This document shows positions 7,922-14,671 of a DNA stretch of 14,671 nucleotides, piece after piece (within the stretch, counting starts at the first letter, position 1; every line of letters starts with the position of its first letter). Under the pieces are notes generated by a model. It was not told the DNA's origin, did not search any database, and saw only the letters and a list, made by a program, of their open reading frames with translations. Made by a program: the position numbers and the translations under genes. This DNA comes from Pirellulaceae bacterium (GTDB taxonomy: Bacteria; Planctomycetota; Planctomycetia; Pirellulales; Pirellulaceae): positions 1 to 14,671 of the forward strand of contig JADLDX010000938.1 in NCBI GenBank assembly GCA_020846515.1. Direction: 5' to 3'.

Positions 7922-8803
7922 ATGTCAGCGGCATCCAACAGCAGCCAGAGTGCGAAGCAGCCCGTATGGTTCATCACAGGCTGTTCAACAGGATTTGGGC
8001 GGCAGATCGCATCACACGTGCTTGAGCTAGGCTACCGAACGGTGGTCACTTCGCGCAACCCAGAGGATGTGCAAGACCTGGCCGAACTTGGTAATGCTTT
8101 AATTCTCAAGCTAGACGTGACGGATCGTGCCCAGGCTGAAGCGTCCGTAAAAGCTGCGGAAGAACATTACGGTAGCATTGATGTACTAGTCAATAACGCT
8201 GGCATTGGCTATTTCGCCGCGGTTGAGGAAAGCGACGAAGACGAGGTCCGCAAGATGTTCGAAGTGAATGTCTTCGGTCTCTGTCGGATGGTACATGTCG
8301 TCTTGCCTGGTATGCGAAAACGTGGCCATGGTCACATCGTAAATCTCTCGTCGATTGCAGGCTTGCGTTCGTTTCCAGCACTGGGCTACTACAACGCGAC
8401 CAAGTTTGCAGTCGAAGGATTATCGGAAGCTCTTTGGCAAGAAGTGGAACCACTAGGAATTAAGGTCACACTGGTCGAGCCTAGCGGCTTTCGCACCGAC
8501 TGGGCTGGACGATCAGCCAACGAAACGAAACATCCGATCGAAGATTATGCCGACACGGCTCACAAAAATCTTCGCCAGTTGCGTGCGATATCTGGCAACC
8601 AAGATGGCGACCCGGTCCGCGCTGCTGAAGCCATCGTGAAGGCTGTCGGGTCTCCCAATCCGCCTCATCGTCTGTTGCTCGGTAACGATGCGTATGACGG
8701 CGCGATTGCGAAGCTGGACGAACTGCGGGCCGAGTTTGCTCCATGGGAAGCGATATCGCGTGGCGCAGATTTCCCAAAAGCAACTCCTGCGATGTTGGCA
8801 TAA
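7922..8803 (+). CDS. Classical short-chain dehydrogenase/reductase (SDR)
   Basis: This 293-residue cytosolic NAD(P)(H)-dependent oxidoreductase has a Rossmann fold. It shows the cofactor motif TGCSTGFG at 19-26, NNAG at 91-94, Asn116 in VNVFG, catalytic Ser144 in NLSSIAG, and Tyr157/Lys161 in YNATK. PSGFRTDW follows at 187-194, as in the hydroxysteroid-dehydrogenase-like SDR group whose members often carry the TGCSTGFG form. An in-frame ATG at 7883 would add 13 residues, but it abuts the palindrome and lacks a ribosome binding site. ATG 7922 has AGAGAAAG about 9 nt upstream and starts a low-complexity Ser/Ala lead of about 14 residues. The gene is divergent from curA and convergent with the metal ATPase, with 79 bp between stop codons and no clear terminator. 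The substrate cannot be assigned; a carbonyl or hydroxy compound is the generic expectation. Confidence 0.92.
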   Translation: MSAASNSSQSAKQPVWFITGCSTGFGRQIASHVLELGYRTVVTSRNPEDVQDLAELGNALILKLDVTDRAQAEASVKAAEEHYGSIDVLVNNAGIGYFAAVEESDEDEVRKMFEVNVFGLCRMVHVVLPGMRKRGHGHIVNLSSIAGLRSFPALGYYNATKFAVEGLSEALWQEVEPLGIKVTLVEPSGFRTDWAGRSANETKHPIEDYADTAHKNLRQLRAISGNQDGDPVRAAEAIVKAVGSPNPPHRLLLGNDAYDGAIAKLDELRAEFAPWEAISRGADFPKATPAMLA

Positions 8804-8882
8804 TGCCGGACACTTAGTTCGCAAATCAATGAGCTCCCATGCGCGTCCTCGAAACCACCCGCGGGCTGTCTAAGCCAAGAGT

Positions 8883-10880
8883 TTACAGATCATGGATTAC
8901 TTTGGGAGGGAACGCGGCGCGCAAGGCGTTCAATACTGCGGCGACATCGATGACTTCCTGCAGAATAGCGCCAGCGACTGGAGTCAAATATCCGAAGGCG
9001 GCAAAGCCCATGCCAACCAGGCTGAGCGTCATGCCGCCTACGGCACTCTGCAGTGCTATCCGGCGCATGCGGCGACTGATGTGCATAAACTCGTCGACCT
9101 TGGTCAGTGAATTATCCATGATGACCACGCCAGCGGCCTCGGCTGTAACGTCGCTGTTTTGCCCAATCGCCATTCCGACGGTTGCAGCCATCATGGCAGG
9201 TGCATCATTGATGCCATCACCCACATACAACGTATTCGCTGCGGCCGTTTCCGTTCGTACGATCGCCAGCTTTTGCTCGGGGCTTTGCTCCGCGAAGATT
9301 TCGGTGATGCCAACCTGGTTCGCTAAGTATCGTACCTCCGTTTCACGATCACCAGAAATTATCATCACACGTGCAAAGTGATGCCGCGGACCAAGATGCT
9401 TTACAAAGGAACGACTATCCGATCGCGGCGCATCGCGAAATCGAAATGCAGCGGCGTAACGGCCGTCTATGGCCACCACACATTCCAAGCCTCCAGCGAC
9501 CTGCGGCAACTGTTCAATACCAGGTATATTCTGTTGCGTCAGCTTATGGCGACTGGTAACTTGCAACCCATGACCGGAAACGGTACCGATCAGGCCTTTT
9601 CCAGGTTGCTCACCCACCTCTGTTGCTTCTGGCAACTCAATTCCCGCTTCGGTCGCGGCGGCCATGATCGCACTTGCCAAGGGATGTTTCGAGTATCGCT
9701 CTAAACTGGCGACCAGCGTCAGTACTTCGCGCTGGTCAAAGCCTGATGCAATGACTTGTTCTGTTAAGGTGGGCTTGCCATAAGTTAGCGTTCCGGTTTT
9801 ATCAAAGATCGCCGTGCGACAGGTCGCGATCTGCTCCAAGACAACCGGACTTTTAACAATGATTGCTCGTCGGGCACACAAGGAAATGGAACCAATGATC
9901 GCGACCGGGATACCGATCAGCAATGGACAGGGCGTAGCGATCACCAACACCGACAGAAATCTTGTCGCTTCGCCACTAACGGCCCAGGCTAGGCCGGCGA
10001 TCACCAATGCAAGCGGCGTATAAAACGAACCTAGTTGATCACCTAGCCGCTGAAGCTGCGGACGTTTCGATTCTGATTCGCGCATCACTTCCATAATCTT
10101 TGCGTAACGCGAGTCGGTAGCGATTCGCGTCGTACGGATGGTCAACGCCGTTTCCCCATTGATGGCACCAGAGATGACCGTTGACCCTGTTGTTTTGGTA
10201 ATCTGAAATGGCTCACCGGTCAGGTAGGATTCATCCATGACGCCGCGGCCCTCGATAACAACACCATCAACGGGGCATATATCGTGAGGGAAGATGACCA
10301 GCGTATCGTCTACGACCACCTCTTGAAGCTGGACGTCGGCCAACTCCACGCCATGCTTTCTATGAGCGACCGACGGCATACGTTTTGCCAGTGCAGCCAG
10401 CACCGATGATGCACTGCGAAGCGCATAGGACTCCAATGCTTCACCTCCAGAAAGCATCAATACGATGATCGAGCCAGCAAGGTACTCACCCAACAACACG
10501 GATGTGATAATCGAGACCCCACCCAACAGATCGGAACCGAATTCACGCTTGAGCAGCTTTCTCGACAAGTCGAATAGTTGCGGTACACCACCAAGGAGTA
10601 ATGTCAGTAGTAAAGGGATGTTACTGACTGGCAGCGTGGTTTGGAAACCGAAACGCAAGAGCAAATGCATGGCGATAGAAAGCATAGCCAACAGCGCAAT
10701 GACCAATGACTTCCGCGTCCACCATTTGATAAGTCCATTCGCAGGTTTCGTATCGGGTTTGGCGTGAGGTTTCTGGTCGGGTTTGTTGGTAGTACTGTTG
10801 GTAGTGCTATTGGCAGGTGAAGTGGGCAACGGGCCTTGATTGGCTGCTGCGTTGGGTTGCTCAGTGGCGGCAATCATCAA
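8883..10880 (-). CDS. P1B-type heavy-metal translocating ATPase
   Basis: This 665-residue membrane pump uses ATP hydrolysis to move metal ions across the cytoplasmic membrane. Motifs, in order: TGEP at 221-224 (actuator domain), TPCPLL at 316-321 (membrane metal site), DKTGT at 360-364 (Asp360 is phosphorylated), HP at 399-400 (nucleotide domain, diagnostic for P1B) and GDGINDAP at 554-561. About eight membrane segments are visible, in the regions 58-150, 285-330 and 611-652. Residues 1-50 are polar and low in complexity (STTN and KPD repeats), with no CXXC metal-binding domain, so metal sensing must be elsewhere or absent. The metal motif is CPL, not the CPC of Cu(I) or Zn(II)/Cd(II) pumps; TPC-type motifs have been placed in subgroup P1B-5, linked to nickel or iron. 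The substrate is not assignable here. The start is the first of two tandem ATGs; AAGGA lies about 12 nt upstream. No metal regulator is adjacent. Confidence 0.94.
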   Translation of the reverse strand: MMIAATEQPNAAANQGPLPTSPANSTTNSTTNKPDQKPHAKPDTKPANGLIKWWTRKSLVIALLAMLSIAMHLLLRFGFQTTLPVSNIPLLLTLLLGGVPQLFDLSRKLLKREFGSDLLGGVSIITSVLLGEYLAGSIIVLMLSGGEALESYALRSASSVLAALAKRMPSVAHRKHGVELADVQLQEVVVDDTLVIFPHDICPVDGVVIEGRGVMDESYLTGEPFQITKTTGSTVISGAINGETALTIRTTRIATDSRYAKIMEVMRESESKRPQLQRLGDQLGSFYTPLALVIAGLAWAVSGEATRFLSVLVIATPCPLLIGIPVAIIGSISLCARRAIIVKSPVVLEQIATCRTAIFDKTGTLTYGKPTLTEQVIASGFDQREVLTLVASLERYSKHPLASAIMAAATEAGIELPEATEVGEQPGKGLIGTVSGHGLQVTSRHKLTQQNIPGIEQLPQVAGGLECVVAIDGRYAAAFRFRDAPRSDSRSFVKHLGPRHHFARVMIISGDRETEVRYLANQVGITEIFAEQSPEQKLAIVRTETAAANTLYVGDGINDAPAMMAATVGMAIGQNSDVTAEAAGVVIMDNSLTKVDEFMHISRRMRRIALQSAVGGMTLSLVGMGFAAFGYLTPVAGAILQEVIDVAAVLNALRAAFPPKVIHDL
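10786..10809 (-). repeat. 12-bp tandem repeat in the ATPase N-terminal tail
   Basis: Two 12-bp units at 10786-10797 and 10798-10809 differ at two positions. They encode a repeated STTN tetrapeptide around residues 25-32 of the P1B ATPase. This is a low-complexity linker that could vary in copy number between strains. Confidence 0.6.
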
Positions 10881-10984
10881 TTTATGGAGTCCTTCACGAT
10901 CTTCATTGATATATCAGATAGATGCGATGATTCTAGGCTGAACCAGGTCAAGTGAGAGTCGAATGATTTGCGAAAATGGCGTGG

Positions 10985-11022
10985 TGGATTTGACTACCCG
11001 CGGCCAGGACGCGGTAAATCCA
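10985..11022. repeat. Imperfect stem-loop
   Basis: TGGATTT (10985-10991) pairs with AAATCCA (11016-11022). Inside it, CCGCG pairs with CGCGG around the loop GCCAGGA, with an asymmetric bulge between the two stems. No T-run follows. It may be structured RNA, a decayed repeat element or chance. Confidence 0.35.
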
Positions 11023-11354
11023 ACACGCGACAAATGGGACTCAACCTCCTGAGATCCGCCGACACGTCCGATGCGGGATGAAAGCAGATTCTTTATGATT
11101 CTGAGTGCCGCACTTCCCAGTCGGCCGTGGAGAAGTCTCTATCTGGACGTAAATGCGGGAAGCGTGTTGCGGCCGACTCTTCTATCCACTAGGCTTTAGT
11201 GCTGGTTAACCCACCATTAGCTCGCAGACAACCTTCCCGCCGCCGAGCAGCATGATGCGCGACCAGTGCAGCCCCGTCGGGTAGCCCCGTCCGGGCGCGC
11301 TGATAATCCCACCTGCCACTACTTCCCCATTGCCGATTCCGTATGTGTCGACAC

Positions 11355-11372
11355 CATCGCGAAGTCGCGATG
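11355..11372. promoter_or_regulatory. Perfect 8-bp palindrome just before the DUF1549 ribosome binding site
   Basis: CATCGCGA-AG-TCGCGATG is a perfect inverted repeat with a 2-bp spacer. It ends 3 bp before the AGGAG (11376-11380) that serves ATG 11390. It could be a repressor operator. As RNA it could form a short stem, with a strained loop, next to the ribosome binding site. Confidence 0.45.
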
Positions 11373-11389
11373 CTCAGGAGCAAAATCCC

Positions 11390-13696
11390 ATGATGAGTTT
11401 TGTACTGGACGCACAAATGTTTCTGCGCAGGCGACTCATCCATCTTGGTAACATATTCGGGGCGTGCCTTTTCTTGCTGGGCAGCATGCCGTTACAAAGT
11501 GCACCAGCGGCGGATCGAGCAGTCGAGAAATCGACGACGACTTCAGTTGCCACCGATCGTCCTCTGACTTTCGAGAACGACATTATTCCAATTTTGACTC
11601 GATACGGTTGCAATACATCCGGTTGCCATGGCAAAGCCGAAGGGCAAAACGGTTTCAAATTGTCAGTGTTTGGTTTTGATCCGCAAGCGGACCATTTGGC
11701 TATTACTGCTGAAGCCCGTGGTCGAAGAATTTTTCCGGCAATGCCCGAGCAAAGTCTCTTTCTGCAGAAAGCCAGTGGTGGGTTGCCTCATGGTGGAGGC
11801 GTACGCCTGACGCCTGATCGTCCCGAGTACGAGACCTTGCGACGCTGGATCGGCTCGGGCGTGCCACTCGGTTCTGCATCAGATCCACGCATCGTCTCGA
11901 TTCGCTTACATCCTCAATCGGCCCAATTGGGCATGAAGCAAACTCAGCAACTGCAAGTGGTGGCTACGTTCACAGACGGTTACCAAAAAGACGTTACCGA
12001 CTTGGCGACCTTTCAATCAAACAATGAAGGTCTGGCCCGGGTGGATGAGCATGGGCTAGTGACAATCGGCTCGGCCCCGGGTGATGTGGCGATCATGACC
12101 AGTTACCTAGGTTCGGTCGACGTATTCCGCGCATTGGTACCTGGTCAGGAAGCGACGACTTTGGGCGTCGACATGGTCGATGCCAATGTGATCGATCAAT
12201 TCGTGCATGCCAAGCTTCGGCAACTCAAGCTGCAACCTTCCGCTGCGGCCGATGATGCCACGTATATGCGCCGCGTTTATCTCGACATCATCGGTACTCT
12301 GCCAACGGCCGGCGAAGCGCGTCAGTTCTTGAGCGACACCAACCCCAATCGGCGAGCGGAAGTGGTAGAACGCCTGTTCAAGCGTCCGGAGTACGCCGAT
12401 TATTGGGGACTAAAATGGTCTGACTTGTTACGCGTGAATCGTTTGCAATTGGGACGCAAACACGCCTATATGTACTATCAATGGATTCGCGATAGCTTTG
12501 CCGAGAACAAACATCTCGATCAATTTGCCCAGGATCTTTTGACGGCTGAGGGGCCAGTGCATGAACAGCCGGCGACATTGTTCTACAAGGCTGTCCCCGA
12601 TCCGAAGCAAATGGCTAGCACTTTGTCCCAAGCGTTGCTGGGTGTGCGGATCGAATGTGCGCAGTGCCATCATCACCCGTACGATCGCTGGGGACAAGAT
12701 GACTACTATGGCATGCAAGCCTTCTTTAACGATGTCGCATTCAAGACATCGTCCCAGGGCGAGTTACTGGTGAGAACCGGTTCCGGCAAGAGCATCCATC
12801 CTAGGACGCAAAAAGAAGTGGCCCCAAGAGCGCTGGGCCAAACAATCGATACTCAAGCCCAGAATGGCCTGGCCCCAAATGAGGTGGCACAGGTTAACAA
12901 ATCGCATGCGGGTACCAAGCCTGGCCAAGGCTGGAGACGTGAACTGTCTCGTTGGATGACCGACAAGCAGAACCCATATTTCGCGCGAAATATGGCTAAC
13001 CGCATCTGGGCTCATGTTATGGGGCGTGGCCTCATCGAGCCGGTCGATGATGTTCGAATGACCAATCCGCCCACGAACCCTGAGCTATTGGATGCACTGG
13101 CCAACCACTTGATCGAGAGCAACTTTGATCAGCAAGCGTTGATTCGTTTGATCACTTCATCCAATACTTATCAACGCGATTGTCAGCCGAATGTTCAAAA
13201 TCAAAACGATCATCAAAACTATTCGCGATATCCCTTGACGCCGATGGGTGCGGAGGTGCTGTACGATGCAGTATGTCAGACAACAGGCGTGTCGGAGAAG
13301 TTTGCAGGTATACCAGAGGGTTCTCGAGCCATTCAGCTTTGGGACAGCCAGGTTCCACATTATTTTCTGCAGTTGTTTGGGCGCCCCATGCGCGCTACTG
13401 CCTGCGAGTGCGAACGTGTGGCTGAGCCAACGGTCTCGCAAGTCTTGCATGTACTCAACTCGCCCGAGATCCAGAGCAAGCTCGCGCACGATGGCGGTCA
13501 GTTGTCCAAGCTTATCGAACTGCCCGACGATCAATTGATGGAGGAGTTGAGCCTGACGTTTTTCTCGCGTTTCCCTACGCTGGATGAAAAACGAATTGGG
13601 ATAGATTATTTGCAGCAGGCCAAAGATCGAAGACGTGGATTGGAGGATCTGGCTTGGGGCATGATGAATAGTCTAGAGTTTCTGTTTAAACATTAA
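11390..13696 (+). CDS. Secreted cytochrome-like protein with Big2, DUF1549 and DUF1553 domains
   Basis: This 768-residue protein is of the planctomycete PSCyt2/PSD1 type. An N-terminal hydrophobic stretch (about 15-36, after RRR) looks like a signal peptide. CNTSGCH at 74-80 is a CX4CH haem-type motif in a cytochrome-like segment that ends near RRWIGSGVPLG. A Big2-like Ig domain spans about 166-251 (LGMKQTQQLQVVATFTDG). DUF1549 spans about 265-450 and includes CAQCHHHPYDRW (423-434), a CXXCH motif. DUF1553 spans about 515-768 (NPYFARNMANRIWAHVMGRG). The exact biochemical role of these families is not established. They are thought to act in the periplasm with DUF1501 partners, possibly in redox or polysaccharide-related processes. 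ATG 11390 was chosen for AGGAG 9 nt upstream. An in-frame ATG at 11330 would put the 11355 palindrome inside the gene and spoil the signal peptide; ATG 11417 is also possible. The stop codon TAA lies inside the left arm of the palindromic element at 13693. Confidence 0.95.
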   Translation: MMSFVLDAQMFLRRRLIHLGNIFGACLFLLGSMPLQSAPAADRAVEKSTTTSVATDRPLTFENDIIPILTRYGCNTSGCHGKAEGQNGFKLSVFGFDPQADHLAITAEARGRRIFPAMPEQSLFLQKASGGLPHGGGVRLTPDRPEYETLRRWIGSGVPLGSASDPRIVSIRLHPQSAQLGMKQTQQLQVVATFTDGYQKDVTDLATFQSNNEGLARVDEHGLVTIGSAPGDVAIMTSYLGSVDVFRALVPGQEATTLGVDMVDANVIDQFVHAKLRQLKLQPSAAADDATYMRRVYLDIIGTLPTAGEARQFLSDTNPNRRAEVVERLFKRPEYADYWGLKWSDLLRVNRLQLGRKHAYMYYQWIRDSFAENKHLDQFAQDLLTAEGPVHEQPATLFYKAVPDPKQMASTLSQALLGVRIECAQCHHHPYDRWGQDDYYGMQAFFNDVAFKTSSQGELLVRTGSGKSIHPRTQKEVAPRALGQTIDTQAQNGLAPNEVAQVNKSHAGTKPGQGWRRELSRWMTDKQNPYFARNMANRIWAHVMGRGLIEPVDDVRMTNPPTNPELLDALANHLIESNFDQQALIRLITSSNTYQRDCQPNVQNQNDHQNYSRYPLTPMGAEVLYDAVCQTTGVSEKFAGIPEGSRAIQLWDSQVPHYFLQLFGRPMRATACECERVAEPTVSQVLHVLNSPEIQSKLAHDGGQLSKLIELPDDQLMEELSLTFFSRFPTLDEKRIGIDYLQQAKDRRRGLEDLAWGMMNSLEFLFKH

Positions 13697-13841
13697 TTGG
13701 ACAGCGCCACTTTGAATCAGCCGCTGGGCGTTAGCCCCGGTTTTTTTTGGCGAAAACCGTGGCTAACGCCAATACGGCTAATATCGAAGAAATAGCAGCG
13801 AATCACTGTGAATTCGATTCAAAGTGGCGCTGTCCAGTTAA
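13693..13841. mobile_element. MITE-like nested palindromic element with 26-bp terminal inverted repeats
   Basis: The arms at 13693-13718 and 13816-13841 are inverted copies matching at 25 of 26 positions, and both outer ends read TTAA. Inside is a second, stronger palindrome: GGCGTTAGCC (13727-13736) pairs with GGCTAACGCC (13761-13770), then after one mismatch CGGTTTT (13738-13744) pairs with AAAACCG (13753-13759), with loop TTTTGGCG. The 149-bp unit encodes no protein. It resembles a miniature inverted-repeat transposable element or a REP-like element. TTAA may be a target duplication or part of the repeat. It separates two genes that normally form a pair, and the left TTAA supplies the stop codon of the upstream gene. 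The inner T-run is in the stem and loop, not after the stem, so it is not a textbook terminator, though it could still attenuate transcription. Confidence 0.75.
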
Positions 13842-13866
13842 GCTGTGGCACAAGTTGTGTCACGGC
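13842..13866. repeat. Stem-loop abutting the palindromic element
   Basis: GCTGTGGCAC (13842-13851) pairs with GTGTCACGGC (13857-13866) around AAGTT. It is a 10-bp stem in RNA, two of the pairs being G-U. It begins immediately after the right terminal inverted repeat. Confidence 0.5.
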
Positions 13867-13877
13867 AGCGCCAGAGT

Positions 13878-13911
13878 GGGTCAGACCTCTTTTCGAAAGA
13901 GGCTCTGAGCC
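13878..13911. repeat. Long stem-loop upstream of the DUF1501 gene
   Basis: TCAGA-CCTCTTT (13881-13892) pairs with AAAGAGG-C-TCTGA (13896-13908) around the loop TCG, with one bulged C; two further G-C pairs are possible beyond a mismatch. The hairpin is strong, but no T-run follows, so an RNA structural or REP-like role is likelier than termination. Confidence 0.5.
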
Positions 13912-13922
13912 GGCTCTGAGCC
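13901..13922. repeat. Tandem 11-bp repeat, two units
   Basis: GGCTCTGAGCC occurs twice with no gap, at 13901-13911 and 13912-13922. Each unit is itself a small inverted repeat (GGCT-CTG-AGCC). The first unit overlaps the right arm of the preceding hairpin, so alternative pairings are possible. Confidence 0.7.
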
Positions 13923-13972
13923 CCATATTGCCTTGTGATCTGTTTTTGAACCGACCAAACAGGAGAGTAATG

Positions 13973-14671
13973 ATGGCTCGTCGCTTTTGTGATGGTGTGC
14001 GGCGGCGCGACATGCTGCGGCTGGGAGCCGCTGGTTTATGGGGTTGGAACCTTTCATGGCCACAGATCCTTGCGGCCCAAGCGCAAACCGCTGCCAGTAA
14101 GTCCAACGCTCGCGATGTTTCGGTCATCATTTTGTTCTTGCAAGGCGGACTATCCACTATTGATACGTGGGATATGAAGCCCGATGCACCGGTAGAGTTT
14201 CGCGGGGAATTCAAACCCATTGCGACCAACGTACCGGGGATACAACTGTGCGAACATTTGCCCCGTCTGTCTGGCCAGATGGACAAGTTCTCTCTCGTAC
14301 GATCGTTTGGACTATCCAATTCAGACCACGGTCCAGCCGACCACTATATCTTGACCGGTGATCGCCCGGCCGGCGGATTTAACGGAGGACTGAAGCCGAA
14401 CAACCAACGCCCAGCCCATGGTGCTATCATTGCCAGGCAACTTGGACCACGCGGTGCTGTTCCGCCCTATGTTTGCTTGCCCAAGATGCATAACAGTGCT
14501 GGCGCTGCTTACTTGGGATCATCCGCGGCTCCATTTACAGTGGACGCGGATCCTAACGCTCCAGACTTTACTGTTCCAGATTTGGCCCCACCGCTAGATA
14601 TCGATACCCAACGGCTGAGCGATCGTCGCGCGATACTCAAGCAGATCGATCGATTCCAACGCGGTAAGGAA
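13973..14671 (+). CDS. DUF1501 protein, N-terminal part (runs off right edge)
   Basis: The first 233 residues of a DUF1501 family protein are visible. The frame is open to the window edge. The leader carries RRRDMLRLGAAGLWGW, a twin-arginine-like motif followed by a short hydrophobic stretch, which suggests Tat export of a folded protein. Typical family blocks follow: LFLQGGLSTIDTWDMKP (about 49-65), VEFRGEFKPI, VPGIQLCEHLPRLS, then RSFGLSNSDHGPADHY and LTGDRPAGGF. The family is related to sulfatase/alkaline-phosphatase-like folds, but no enzymatic activity is established. Two in-frame ATGs are adjacent, at 13970 and 13973. The second is preferred because AGGAG at 13961-13965 then lies 7 nt upstream rather than 4. 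It follows the DUF1549/DUF1553 gene, its usual genomic partner, but with a 276-bp repeat-filled gap instead of the short spacing common for this pair. Confidence 0.95.
   Translation, partial: MARRFCDGVRRRDMLRLGAAGLWGWNLSWPQILAAQAQTAASKSNARDVSVIILFLQGGLSTIDTWDMKPDAPVEFRGEFKPIATNVPGIQLCEHLPRLSGQMDKFSLVRSFGLSNSDHGPADHYILTGDRPAGGFNGGLKPNNQRPAHGAIIARQLGPRGAVPPYVCLPKMHNSAGAAYLGSSAAPFTVDADPNAPDFTVPDLAPPLDIDTQRLSDRRAILKQIDRFQRGKE

Larger units (their letters stand above)
10881..11389. other. Divergent intergenic region between the metal ATPase and the DUF1549/DUF1553 gene
   Basis: This 509-bp spacer holds no convincing gene. It includes TGATATATCA, a perfect 10-bp palindrome at 10907-10916, 26 bp upstream of the ATPase ATG. 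It also has an imperfect stem-loop at 10985-11022, a 9-bp inverted repeat (11119-11127 with 11170-11178), a short direct repeat AGCCCCGTC near 11269 and 11283, and a palindrome at 11355-11372. The promoters of both flanking genes should lie here, but I could not place them confidently. Confidence 0.55.

Noticed and set aside
8804..8882. Bidirectional terminator between the convergent SDR and ATPase genes
   Set aside because: Only the short palindrome CCCGCGGG (8858-8865) is present, without a loop or T-tract.
13727..13770. Inner stem of the palindromic element as a classical intrinsic terminator
   Set aside because: The T-run is in the stem and loop, and AATACGG follows the stem instead of a T-tract; an attenuating effect is still possible.
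13819..14319. 166-codon minus-strand open frame opposite the DUF1501 start
   Set aside because: It is antisense to a clear DUF1501 gene and shows no features of its own.

Overview
The window most likely comes from a planctomycete, probably of the Pirellulaceae type. The main evidence is the adjacent pair of a DUF1549/DUF1553 cytochrome-like protein and a DUF1501 protein, a combination hugely expanded in Planctomycetota. The giant surface protein also begins with an Arg-rich N-terminus containing a LEPR-XLL-like motif (FERLELRCVMA), another planctomycete trait. No rRNA, tRNA, CRISPR array or transposase gene was found.

Layout. (1) Positions 1-6296, minus strand: the 5' part of one giant open frame of at least 2098 codons, whose C-terminus lies beyond the left edge. 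It encodes an extracellular multidomain protein. The order is LEPR-like N-terminus, beta-rich repeat modules with a recent internal duplication, three PPC-like domains, an IPT/TIG-like domain, a DUF6531-like segment and YD/RHS repeats. (2) Positions 6485-7522, minus strand: a CurA-type NADPH-dependent MDR reductase. A 399-bp spacer rich in inverted and direct repeats separates it from a divergent short-chain dehydrogenase (7922-8803, plus strand). (3) Positions 8883-10880, minus strand: a P1B-type heavy-metal ATPase with a TPCPLL membrane motif and no N-terminal metal-binding domain. It converges on the SDR gene. (4) A 509-bp spacer with hairpins, then positions 11390-13696, plus strand: a secreted DUF1549/DUF1553 protein with a Big2 domain and two haem-type motifs (CX4CH and CXXCH). 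(5) Positions 13693-13841: a MITE-like nested palindrome whose left arm contains the stop codon of that gene, followed by further hairpins. (6) Position 13973 to the right edge, plus strand: the start of a DUF1501 protein with a twin-arginine-like leader.

How the genes relate. The DUF1549/DUF1553 and DUF1501 proteins are normally co-encoded and presumably act together outside the cytoplasm. Here the palindromic insertion sits between them and may alter their co-transcription. CurA and the SDR are divergently transcribed NAD(P)(H) enzymes that could share control through the repeats between them, with reactive carbonyl metabolism as a guess. The metal ATPase and the giant RHS protein look like independent units. 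The sequence features most worth a second look are the palindromic element at 13693-13841, the internal gene duplication in the giant RHS gene, and the repeat-dense curA/SDR divergent promoter region.
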